From the NCBI GenBank assembly GCA_903891335.1, contig CAITDX010000048.1:1-5555 (forward strand): DNA of 5,555 nucleotides, given 5' to 3'. The position numbers and the translations under genes are program-made. The stretch is from an uncultured bacterium (GTDB lineage Bacteria; Patescibacteriota; Microgenomatia; UBA1400; PJMF01). The notes beneath the pieces are model-generated. The model was not told the DNA's origin. It did no database searches and worked only from the letters and a program-made list of their open reading frames with translations. Shown in pieces: positions 1 through 5,555 of this stretch (positions are counted from its first letter, which is position 1; every line of letters starts with the position of its first letter).

Positions 1-153
1 GATACAAGATTGAGTTGTGTACCAATGTAGGCATGACTAGTAATTGCCAGACTTTTGATCAAACCAGTAGCCAAACTGGTTGGAGTGGTCAGAATACTCA
101 AACCAACACTGCCTACACGAGTGGAACGCAAGCAAGCTATACGCTACAGAGCG
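1..153 (+). repeat. Intragenic direct repeat, copy 1
   Basis: This segment matches 718-870 at 152 of 153 positions, with an offset of 717 bp (239 codons, in frame). The only difference is C at 107 versus T at 824, a silent AAC/AAT change. Similarity drops sharply after 153. The left limit is unknown because the copy begins at the window edge. Confidence 0.97.
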
Positions 154-1316
154 GCCTAACTCCAAGCATGACCTATTACTGGCGCAGCTACGCCATCGAT
201 CCTGGCGGAACTGCTATTTGGTCGGCTACTCAGGGAACGCCAAGAAGCTTCACTACTTCAGCCATTCCAGCTGCACCAACCGATCTCCAAACAGAGAGTC
301 TCACCAATCCAAGCAGTGTCACTGATATCACCCCCGAATTCTCTGCTATCCACAATGACTCCAATGGCGACGCCGCCATCTACTATGAAATAGAGGTTAA
401 TACTGCTAGTGATTTCTCTGGAACAAGCATGTGGGACTCTGGGCAACAAAGCATGACCAGCACTGCCAATGGCGTTCGATCTCCTGAAATTAGCTATGCC
501 GGCACTCCCCTTACCCTCAATGGCTCAACCTACTACTGGCGCATTCGTTTTTGGGACACCTTTGGCCTAGCAGGCGAATGGTCGTCAGCCAATAGCTTTA
601 CCCTGAATGTTCCTCCCGAAATTCCGACACTCAATTATCCAATTACTGGTAGCACCAACGTGTCATTTACCCCCACCCTCCAAACCACTGGCACTGATGC
701 TGATAGTGATTATTTACGATACAAGATTGAGTTGTGTACCAATGTAGGCATGACTAGTAATTGCCAGACTTTTGATCAAACCAGTAGCCAAACTGGTTGG
801 AGTGGTCAGAATACTCAAACCAATACTGCCTACACGAGTGGAACGCAAGCAAGCTATACGCTACAGAGCGAATTGACGCCAAATACCACGTATTATTGGA
901 GAAGTTATGGAATTGATCCTGCCGGCAGCAATTCATGGTCAAGCACTCAAGCAACCCCAAACAGCTTCACTACCCGCACTTCCCCGATGCCCGCCAGTGC
1001 TTGTTTGCTTCAAAAAAATATCACCAATGATCAAATCTTAATTTCTTGGACTGATAATGCCACCAACGAAAATGGCTACGAAGTGCAGCGTAGTGTCAAT
1101 GGCGGTGCCTGGACCACCCTACAAACTGGCATGGCAGTAAATTCAACTAGCCTTCTCGACACATCAGTAAGTCCAGACAATACCTATCAGTACCGCATTG
1201 CCCCCTACTTCACCGGACCACTCTACTCCGATTGGTGTATTGCCAGCCAACTTGATCTCGGTATTGGTAACTTCAAAATGGAAGGATTGAATCTAGGAGG
1301 ACTCCATCTCAATTAG
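1..1316 (+). CDS. Secreted FN3/Ig-like repeat surface protein (C-terminal part, 5' end outside window)
   Basis: The frame is open from the left edge (first full codon at 3) to TAG at 1314-1316, giving 437 visible residues. The TTG at 15 is not a real start, because the frame upstream reads YKIE, matching the internal repeat. Numbering from the codon at 3, I see beta-sandwich modules at about 1-86, 90-203 and 205-325. They share the pattern Y-x-I-E-L/V, then TYYWR, then an Asp-Gly turn, W-S and SFT. A more classical FN3 domain follows at about 329-415 (ISWTDNATNENGYEVQRS). The tail is 22 residues, Gly/Leu-rich, with no LPXTG motif or transmembrane anchor. Cysteines come in pairs: 5/14, 244/253 and 334/412. 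Modules 1 and 3 are near-copies. The composition is rich in Thr, Ser and Asn and contains no catalytic motif, so an extracellular structural or adhesive role is inferred. It converges on the pilin operon with an 8-bp gap, leaving no room for a separate terminator. The family-level call is fairly secure; ligand and anchoring are unknown. Confidence 0.85.
   Translation, partial: YKIELCTNVGMTSNCQTFDQTSSQTGWSGQNTQTNTAYTSGTQASYTLQSGLTPSMTYYWRSYAIDPGGTAIWSATQGTPRSFTTSAIPAAPTDLQTESLTNPSSVTDITPEFSAIHNDSNGDAAIYYEIEVNTASDFSGTSMWDSGQQSMTSTANGVRSPEISYAGTPLTLNGSTYYWRIRFWDTFGLAGEWSSANSFTLNVPPEIPTLNYPITGSTNVSFTPTLQTTGTDADSDYLRYKIELCTNVGMTSNCQTFDQTSSQTGWSGQNTQTNTAYTSGTQASYTLQSELTPNTTYYWRSYGIDPAGSNSWSSTQATPNSFTTRTSPMPASACLLQKNITNDQILISWTDNATNENGYEVQRSVNGGAWTTLQTGMAVNSTSLLDTSVSPDNTYQYRIAPYFTGPLYSDWCIASQLDLGIGNFKMEGLNLGGLHLN
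718..870 (+). repeat. Intragenic direct repeat, copy 2
   Basis: This is the second copy of the segment at 1-153. It encodes residues from RYKIELCTNVG through TLQS of the third FN3-like module. Immediately downstream the two modules still align as protein (24 of 35 residues identical) but use many different synonymous codons. The near-identity therefore has a sharp right-hand boundary inside the module. Confidence 0.97.
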
Positions 1317-1324
1317 TCGACAAA

Positions 1325-1792
1325 TTAGTCGGCACACACGTAGTACGTGGAAGGCAAGGGGCTGACAACTCCGCAACGATCAACGCTAGCTTGGATATCA
1401 GAATCAGAGGCATTCTCAAGTGGGGTCGCCAGCAAAAAATCTTCTCCGCTATCAAGCTGTGCGTACTCAAATTCGGTCACATCAATCATGTCTTTCATAT
1501 ACACCACATCACCGATTGCCATACTATTATCATCATTGGGACAATTAAGACTACCATCCGTACCACAGGCAATAATATTGCCATTATCGTCATCGGCTGG
1601 GTAAGTCTGAAAATCATTGTAGTACATGCGAATGGCTGCCTTGAGTTGTCGTAGGTCATTCTTTCGAGCACTGTCACGAGCACGAGCGCGAATACCAATT
1701 AAATTGGGTAGTAGCACCGCCACTAACACTCCTAAGACTGAGATCACTACCAAAAGCTCGATAAGCGTGAAACCGGATTTTCGCATTGCCAT
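1325..1792 (-). CDS. Type IV prepilin / GspG-like pseudopilin, third gene of pilin operon
   Basis: The product is a 155-aa class III prepilin. The leader is MAMRKSG and the prepilin peptidase site is G7|F8. The hydrophobic N-helix that follows (FTLIELLVVISVLGVLVAVLLP) has Glu at mature position +5 (E12). A charged stretch and a motif shared with the other two pilins come next (RKNDLRQLKAAIRMYYND, then YP at 64-65). Cys76/Cys84 and Cys140/Cys153 probably form two disulfides. I chose the ATG at 1792 because a GAGGT lies 11 nt upstream; the ATG at 1786 would leave 17 nt and a 5-residue leader. The stop is TAA. The gene lies 22 bp after the preceding pilin gene. In the known family such proteins are extracted from the membrane into a pilus or pseudopilus. 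Which role applies here, major pilin, minor pilin or pseudopilin, cannot be told from sequence. Confidence 0.93.
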   Translation of the reverse strand: MAMRKSGFTLIELLVVISVLGVLVAVLLPNLIGIRARARDSARKNDLRQLKAAIRMYYNDFQTYPADDDNGNIIACGTDGSLNCPNDDNSMAIGDVVYMKDMIDVTEFEYAQLDSGEDFLLATPLENASDSDIQASVDRCGVVSPLPSTYYVCAD

Positions 1793-1803
1793 ACTCGTAC
1801 TAT

Positions 1804-1808
1804 ACCTC
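1804..1808 (-). promoter_or_regulatory. Ribosome binding site of third pilin gene
   Basis: The minus strand reads GAGGT here, 11 nt before the ATG at 1792. This is the most recognisable Shine-Dalgarno-like sequence in the pilin operon, and it favours the first of two possible ATGs. Confidence 0.5.
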
Positions 1809-1814
1809 AGCTAA

Positions 1815-2372
1815 CTAATAACTATCCACTACCGCGGGGGTGGTGATTAGATTACTACTCATAATCACATAATTACAGGTATTAACTGATAAAACTGAAT
1901 CAATAATTCGACAATAAGTACCACTGAAGTATGCTGGCTCACCACTGGTATTTTGCACGATGTCAGCATCCTCACTGTTCTCTAGATAGGCAAACAGGCG
2001 GTACGTCGTCCCTTCAGAATCAGCCAAATAAAAATACTGATTTCCGCCAGGATCTTGCGGCATTTTACTCATATAGAGCGTACTGTTTTCGGTATTTTGC
2101 CAGACATCTCCCCACTCGCACTCTTCCGTAGCATTTTCGCCACACCCCATAATTTTGCCAGCATTGGCATAAGGGTAATGTCCCAAATCATTGTAATATA
2201 CCTCAAGCGCCTTACTAATGCTTTGTAAATCTTGCTTGCGCTTGGTGTCACGAGATTTCTGCTGCACGCTACCAAACGTACGAACACCCAGTCCCACCAG
2301 CAACGCTAAAATTGCCATCACCACCAATAGCTCGAGCAAGGTAAAGGCTTTTTGTGATGGTTTTTTTGACAT
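1815..2372 (-). CDS. Type IV prepilin / pseudopilin, second gene of pilin operon
   Basis: The product has 185 residues when started at the ATG at 2372. The frame stays open to 2549, but that extension lies inside the 3' end of the upstream pilin gene and would put 68 residues before the cleavage site, so I rejected it. The leader is MSKKPSQKA and the N-helix begins F10 (FTLLELLVVMAILALLVGLG) with Glu at +5 (E14). The residue before the cut is Ala9, not the usual Gly. The shared pilin motif follows (KRKQDLQSISKALEVYYND, YP at 66-67). A pseudopilin-like segment at 101-130 includes MPQDPGG, then Tyr-rich strands and YLENSEDAD. Four cysteines (77, 85, 154, 166) match the spacing in the next pilin. 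GGGG sits 5 nt before the ATG, and the gap to the upstream gene is 13 bp. The stop is TAG. A structural subunit of a pilus or pseudopilus is the confident level of call. Confidence 0.93.
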   Translation of the reverse strand: MSKKPSQKAFTLLELLVVMAILALLVGLGVRTFGSVQQKSRDTKRKQDLQSISKALEVYYNDLGHYPYANAGKIMGCGENATEECEWGDVWQNTENSTLYMSKMPQDPGGNQYFYLADSEGTTYRLFAYLENSEDADIVQNTSGEPAYFSGTYCRIIDSVLSVNTCNYVIMSSNLITTPAVVDSY

Positions 2373-2377
2373 GATTT

Positions 2378-2381
2378 CCCC
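2378..2381 (-). promoter_or_regulatory. Weak ribosome binding site of second pilin gene
   Basis: The minus strand reads GGGG-AAATC-ATG, placing a purine-rich core 5 nt before the start at 2372. It lies in the 13-bp gap after the upstream stop codon. It supports this ATG over the longer open frame. Confidence 0.4.
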
Positions 2382-2385
2382 AAAA

Positions 2386-3117
2386 TTATTGTGGCACACA
2401 AGGAGTATTAGCGTGACATTGACCAACAGTTGTATATGGCCCCATATCGCAGTTGTTGCCCTGCACCCAAACATTGCAGTCTTGATTACTCGTGTAGGCA
2501 GAATTGGCACAACAATAACACAGATGCGTGTCACAATATGAAGGATCAATTGGCGTTGGGGTGGCAGTGTTGGTGGGAAGCGCAGTTGGAGTTGGCAAAA
2601 TCGCCCCCTCTAAGACTAACGGCACACCCTCGGCAATACCGTACACATAGTTTAGACTATTGGGAAATTCTGGATTATCTTCAGGAATCCCACAGCCATT
2701 CTGACAACCAAGTTTCTCAATGATTGGATCAGACTTATCAGTCAAAATACTTAGCACCCGATAGCCCTGAGAGTTGTCCCCATTGCCAGGGTATGGCATA
2801 TAGAGATACGGTTTACCCGTCTCTGGATCACAAGGCACTTCGCGTAGGTAAGGCTGCAGCGATGGTCCATCACAGTCGGCTAGGTAAGCCTCGGGGGGAT
2901 AACTCTCGTTATCATTATAGTAGTCTTCAAATGCTAGCTTGATGTCGCGAAGATCAGTCTTGCGCTGTGCATCGCGACTGCGGTTGATGTCTACTCGAAA
3001 CACTCGAAAAATTGCCAATAAAACAAGGAGCAAAATTGCAACTACGACTAAAATTTCCGTTAGGGTGAGACCCTTTTGCTGCTTCACTTTCATCTTGTTT
3101 TCATTTAATCTTAACAT
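2386..3117 (-). CDS. Modular type IV prepilin-like protein with Pro/Thr linker and Cys-rich C-terminal domain
   Basis: The product has 243 residues from the ATG at 3117. A second ATG at 3093 gives an 8-residue leader (MKVKQQKG), closer to the 7 and 9 residues of its neighbours. Neither start has a clear Shine-Dalgarno. Cleavage is predicted at G16|L17, with LTLTEILVVVAI and Glu at +5 (E21). The shared motif RKTDLRDIKLAFEDYYND and YP (73-74) follow, then a pseudopilin-like core with VPCDPETGKP at 94-103 and Tyr-rich strands. After about residue 173 the protein departs from its neighbours. A Pro/Thr linker at 175-192 (PTPTALPTNTATPTPIDP) leads to a tail of about 50 residues containing eight cysteines (195, 200, 202, 203, 214, 223, 234, 240). 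I do not recognise the tail as a known domain. The layout suggests a minor or tip pilin that displays a disulfide-knit binding domain, which is inference. It is the first gene of the operon and may share its control region with the divergent membrane protein. Confidence 0.9.
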   Translation of the reverse strand: MLRLNENKMKVKQQKGLTLTEILVVVAILLLVLLAIFRVFRVDINRSRDAQRKTDLRDIKLAFEDYYNDNESYPPEAYLADCDGPSLQPYLREVPCDPETGKPYLYMPYPGNGDNSQGYRVLSILTDKSDPIIEKLGCQNGCGIPEDNPEFPNSLNYVYGIAEGVPLVLEGAILPTPTALPTNTATPTPIDPSYCDTHLCYCCANSAYTSNQDCNVWVQGNNCDMGPYTTVGQCHANTPCVPQ

Positions 3118-3140
3118 AGTATGACAGAAAATAGATTAAA
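3104..3140. promoter_or_regulatory. Candidate overlapping divergent promoter/operator
   Basis: An 8-bp inverted repeat, TTTAATCT (3104-3111) and AGATTAAA (3133-3140), spans the two outward-facing start codons (ATG at 3117 on minus, ATG at 3121 on plus). Each strand thus reads TTTAATCT 10 to 15 nt before its own gene. This would suit paired -10-like elements giving very short or no leaders, or an operator for a dimeric regulator. No convincing -35 hexamer at standard spacing was found on either side, and AT-rich repeats of this length can arise by chance. Confidence 0.3.
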
Positions 3141-5181
3141 CACTTTTTTTGCTTGGTTTCTCGCAACAGTGGTGTTTCTTCTACCAACTTTTTTGTTGCC
3201 TACCATCATCAATCCCTTCATTAATAGTAAGTTGCTGTTACTTTTTCTTGCAGCATTTGTGACAACCCTCGCTTTTCTGGTGAAGAGTTGGTTCGACAAG
3301 TCTTGGACAATTGTTCGATCACCACTCCTATATCTAACCCTAGTATTCGCTGCACTAGTCATTATTTCGAGCCTGGTAAGTCATCAATACCCTCTCAAGC
3401 AAATGGTGGGCATGGGTGGAGCCTATCTAAGTTTTTCTCTATTAATTATCTTGCTCCCCAGCCTAGTAAACGATACGTTTGCTCATAAATTCAAGATTGC
3501 ACTCAATATCGCCGCCATTACCCTGAGTTCTGTCAGCATTCTGCAGTTATTGGGAGTGGGCCCTGCACTTCTTTTCAACCGACTCGGGGCAGTTGATTTT
3601 CCCAACTCCCTAGCCTTTTCTTTAGCTGGAGCAAGCTTTATTGCAATTCAATTTCTTTCAGTAGTTTTAGTGAGTAATATTTTTGACCAAAACCTTTTTA
3701 AGACTAGTTGGGTGAGCAAAGCCACAGTAGCTTTGTCAGCAATCGCACTCAGCATCAATATTTGGGCGATTCTCCCAGGTGGTCAAGCGAGCTTCCAAAG
3801 CCTCTCTCTCGCGGCGAGTACAAACATTGCTCGCAACAGCCTTACCTTCACCAAAAATGCTCTCTTTGGCTACGGTCCAGACTCATATGGCAATGCCTAC
3901 AATATTCTCAAGCCTGTCTGGGTTAATGGTCAGAGTTACTGGAAATTCACCTTTGATTCTGGTTTTAACTTGCTTTTGACCATCATGGTAAGTTTGGGAC
4001 TCATCGCCTTCTTGGCTTATCTTTGGTTTTTGTGGCAGAGCGCAAGCGTGCTTAAAGCCGACGCCAATGGCGATGCTTTTGTCAAAAGTACCGTCATTGC
4101 TCTCCTTATCTGGCAACTACTCGCACCGGTTAACTTACTTACCCTAAGTTTACTGGCGATTGGGATTGGATTACTCATCAAACAAAACCAAGGTCGCTAC
4201 AATAACTACACTTTTGAAGTGCATCGTCTCGCCGACTTCTTAACTTTAGGTAAATTTGTTAAAGGTCGGACTTACCTCTTCCACGGCATCAACAGCATAT
4301 TACTTGCCCTAGCACTTCTGGCTTTACTTGGAGTCTCTCGGGCTTTTGGTGCATACTATCTTCTCTACCAGAGCAATGCCAAAATCACTCAAAATGAAAT
4401 TGCCACTGCCTACGACTACCATGTGCAGGCCAAAGCTCTAGCTCCCGAATTAGACTTTGTGCGTCGTAGCAGTGCCCTTGTAAATCTCCAAATTGCTATC
4501 GCTCTCTCCAACAAAGCTGATCTGAGCCCTGCAGAGCAAGATCAGGTACTTCAACTAGTCAACCAAGCGATCAGAGAAGCGCGCGCAGCTACTGTTTTGG
4601 ACCCACAAAACTACCTCAATTGGTCAGTCTTAGCTCAAATCTATATGCAGTTAGTCAACACTACTGATCAGGCCAAACAAGAGGCTTTCAATGCGCTTGC
4701 CAAAGCTGCCACTAACAATCCTAATAATCCAGAAATCAGAATGGCTCTTGGACAGTTGTTCCAAAACACCAACCGCTTAACTGAAGCTATTTCTTTCTTT
4801 GATCAGGCGATTGAGCGCAAACCAGATCTATTTGTCGCCCACTATTACATGGCACAAGCACTTATCGCCAACAAACAAGTTGCTGAGGGTAGAAACTACC
4901 TCATCAGTAGTCTTAATTTACTTGCAAAAGATAGTGAAGAATACCGTGCTGTCGAGAAAGAACTTAATAAACTCGTCACTGAAATTGAAGCTGCAGCCAA
5001 CACAAATACTAATACGCAAGAAAACATGGCCCCAATTAATCCAGTTCCCCCAACTGATGTACCCACTTCTACTTCCACAGCCACCACTTCCTCGTTAACT
5101 GAGGTGCTTAACCAAGGCAGCGCAGAGGCAATCATTCAGGAAGGGGCGCTTAGCACTGAGCAATCACTTGTTGAGAACTAA
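3121..5181 (+). CDS. O-antigen-ligase-like polytopic membrane protein with C-terminal TPRs
   Basis: The product has 686 residues. By eye there are about 11 membrane segments, near 12-31, 37-54, 69-85, 99-115, 127-145, 163-185, 199-217, 282-306, 320-336, 337-354 and 389-411. The large loop at 218-281 contains Arg237 and LFGYGPDSYGNAY (248-260), like the 'N-P-L-x-G-x-G-P' segment of the O-antigen ligase/Wzy_C family, followed by a Trp/Phe-rich stretch. From about 422 the protein is soluble and helical. The clearest TPR is 536-568 (NPEIRMALGQLFQ through IERKPDL), with further units near 485-512 and 569-602. The C-terminus (about 625-660) is a low-complexity Asn/Thr/Pro/Ser tail. Family members transfer or polymerise lipid-linked glycans outside the membrane; PglL/PilO-type members glycosylate pilins. 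The His that often follows the loop is not seen in FDSGFNLLLTIMVSLG, so ligase activity is uncertain. The ATG at 3121 has no Shine-Dalgarno and lies 3 bp from the divergent pilin ATG. The stop is TAA. Confidence 0.85.
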   Translation: MTENRLNTFFAWFLATVVFLLPTFLLPTIINPFINSKLLLLFLAAFVTTLAFLVKSWFDKSWTIVRSPLLYLTLVFAALVIISSLVSHQYPLKQMVGMGGAYLSFSLLIILLPSLVNDTFAHKFKIALNIAAITLSSVSILQLLGVGPALLFNRLGAVDFPNSLAFSLAGASFIAIQFLSVVLVSNIFDQNLFKTSWVSKATVALSAIALSINIWAILPGGQASFQSLSLAASTNIARNSLTFTKNALFGYGPDSYGNAYNILKPVWVNGQSYWKFTFDSGFNLLLTIMVSLGLIAFLAYLWFLWQSASVLKADANGDAFVKSTVIALLIWQLLAPVNLLTLSLLAIGIGLLIKQNQGRYNNYTFEVHRLADFLTLGKFVKGRTYLFHGINSILLALALLALLGVSRAFGAYYLLYQSNAKITQNEIATAYDYHVQAKALAPELDFVRRSSALVNLQIAIALSNKADLSPAEQDQVLQLVNQAIREARAATVLDPQNYLNWSVLAQIYMQLVNTTDQAKQEAFNALAKAATNNPNNPEIRMALGQLFQNTNRLTEAISFFDQAIERKPDLFVAHYYMAQALIANKQVAEGRNYLISSLNLLAKDSEEYRAVEKELNKLVTEIEAAANTNTNTQENMAPINPVPPTDVPTSTSTATTSSLTEVLNQGSAEAIIQEGALSTEQSLVEN

Positions 5182-5223
5182 GACTCGGCTCTTCTCTTTT
5201 TCTGAAATCAAATTTCTCAACGA
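5168..5223. repeat. Inverted repeat over the stop codon of the O-antigen-ligase-like gene
   Basis: GTTGAGAA (5170-5177) pairs with TTCTCAAC (5214-5221). One wobble pair and one A-T pair extend the stem to 10 bp, with a loop of 36 nt. It overlaps the 3' end of the gene and fills over half of the space before the convergent obg gene. The long loop and absence of a following T-run make an intrinsic terminator doubtful; mRNA end protection or chance are alternatives. Confidence 0.3.
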
Positions 5224-5274
5224 CTAACAATTAACGTCCTTATTGGATGCGACTGCCGCGCTTACATTAAATCA

Positions 5275-5555
5275 TTACGCTTCGCTCAAGGCTTTTTTAA
5301 TCTCCACCAATCCCTGACCGGTAACCGTACTAAAAAATATCAAATTCACATCTTTATCTATAAAATGAGATCTAAATAGCTCAATCTGTTGATTAGTGTA
5401 TAAATCTATCTTGTTCAGAGTCACAATCGCGGGTTTTTCAAGGAGTTGAGGTTTGTAGTTGTGCAATTCCTGACGCAATTGCTCATATTGCTGCCAAAGC
5501 AGTCGAGCTTTGTGTATGTCACTTTGCCCATCATCAAAAGCCACTGCCTCATCTA
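5275..5555 (-). CDS. obg: Obg-family GTPase, C-terminal end of G domain (partial)
   Basis: The frame runs from the right edge to TAA at 5275-5277 and shows 93 full codons. The GTG at 5544 is internal, because the frame upstream reads DEA with a preceding hydrophobic residue, as expected for the strand-Asp of an Obg G domain. The order of elements fits Obg: a dipeptide-rich region with DDGQSD, the helix EQLRQELHNYKPQLLEKP, the strand AIVTLNKIDL carrying the G4 motif NKID, and a G5-like STVTGQGLVEIKKAL. Obg proteins bind GTP and act in 50S ribosome assembly and stress control. The protein ends only 46 residues after the start of NKID, so the C-terminal OCT domain of many Obg proteins is absent. 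The N-terminal glycine-rich Obg fold would lie outside the window and was not seen. Other TRAFAC GTPases are less likely because of the EL-Y-L-KP pattern. It converges on the membrane protein gene with a 93-bp gap. Confidence 0.82.
   Translation of the reverse strand, partial: DEAVAFDDGQSDIHKARLLWQQYEQLRQELHNYKPQLLEKPAIVTLNKIDLYTNQQIELFRSHFIDKDVNLIFFSTVTGQGLVEIKKALSEA

Noticed and set aside
1311..1331. Short direct repeat AATTAGTCG with 12-bp period at the convergent stop codons
   Set aside because: Nine bases repeated once is within chance expectation in AT-rich sequence. It holds the two stop codons but shows no further structure.
1337..1349. Small hairpin CACGT-AGT-ACGTG near the convergent ends of the FN3 and pilin genes
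   Set aside because: It has only 5 bp of stem, lies inside the pilin coding sequence and has no T-run on either strand, so it does not support a terminator call.
1391..1654. Plus-strand open frame opposite the third pilin gene
   Set aside because: The antisense frame lies wholly within a confidently identified pilin gene. It has no ribosome site, and the protein resembles no domain I know. The same applies to the other open frames at 1347-1604, 1626-1814, 1931-2131, 2218-2541, 2430-2723, 2724-2942 and 2939-3124.
2373..2549. Upstream extension of the second pilin reading frame to an ATG at 2549
   Set aside because: It overlaps the coding 3' end of the preceding pilin gene, carries no pilin-like features, and would place the prepilin cleavage site 68 residues in. 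The ATG at 2372 gives a normal short leader and a purine-rich site 5 nt upstream.
3111..3362. Minus-strand open frame extending from the divergent junction into the membrane-protein gene
   Set aside because: It overlaps both real genes. Its translation is Arg/Asn-rich with no recognisable motif, as expected for the reverse of hydrophobic codons.
5279..5298. GC-containing hairpin followed by six T residues on the plus strand downstream of the membrane-protein gene
   Set aside because: The stem is only about 4 bp and needs a bulged G, and it sits within the obg coding sequence. The T-run alone is not enough for an intrinsic terminator.

Overview
The window looks like a piece of a bacterial chromosome. 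It is probably from a Candidate Phyla Radiation (Patescibacteria) lineage, or another lineage with similar cell-envelope genes. This is inferred from the gene mix: three small type IV prepilin-like proteins in tandem, a large cysteine-paired Ig/FN3-repeat surface protein, an O-antigen-ligase-like membrane protein fused to a TPR tail, and an Obg GTPase that ends right after its G domain. No taxonomic marker is present, so the assignment is tentative. Stops seen are TAG and TAA, and nothing in the reading frames requires a non-standard genetic code.

Layout: (1) Positions 1-1316, plus strand, hold the 3' part of a secreted protein built from FN3-like modules. It contains a 153-bp segment repeated almost perfectly 717 bp apart. 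(2) Positions 1325-3117, minus strand, hold three consecutive type IV prepilin/pseudopilin genes with gaps of 13 and 22 bp, almost certainly one operon, transcribed toward the FN3 gene. The first gene of the operon (2386-3117) encodes a pilin with a Pro/Thr-rich linker and an eight-cysteine C-terminal extension. (3) Positions 3121-5181, plus strand and divergent, encode a 686-aa polytopic membrane protein with O-antigen ligase (Wzy_C-like) features followed by TPRs. Only 3 bp separate its ATG from the outermost possible ATG of the pilin operon. (4) Positions 5275-5555, minus strand and convergent, hold the C-terminal end of an Obg-type GTPase that continues beyond the right edge.

Functionally, most of the window concerns the cell surface. 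The pilins would be processed by a prepilin peptidase, which is not in the window, and assembled into a pilus or pseudopilus. The neighbouring O-antigen-ligase-like protein could transfer glycans, possibly onto pilins, as PilO/TfpO- and PglL-type enzymes do, but here that is an inference from adjacency. All the predicted extracellular proteins of the pilin and FN3 clusters carry even numbers of cysteines, which suggests disulfide-stabilised surface structures. No mobile element, CRISPR array, tRNA or rRNA was seen.
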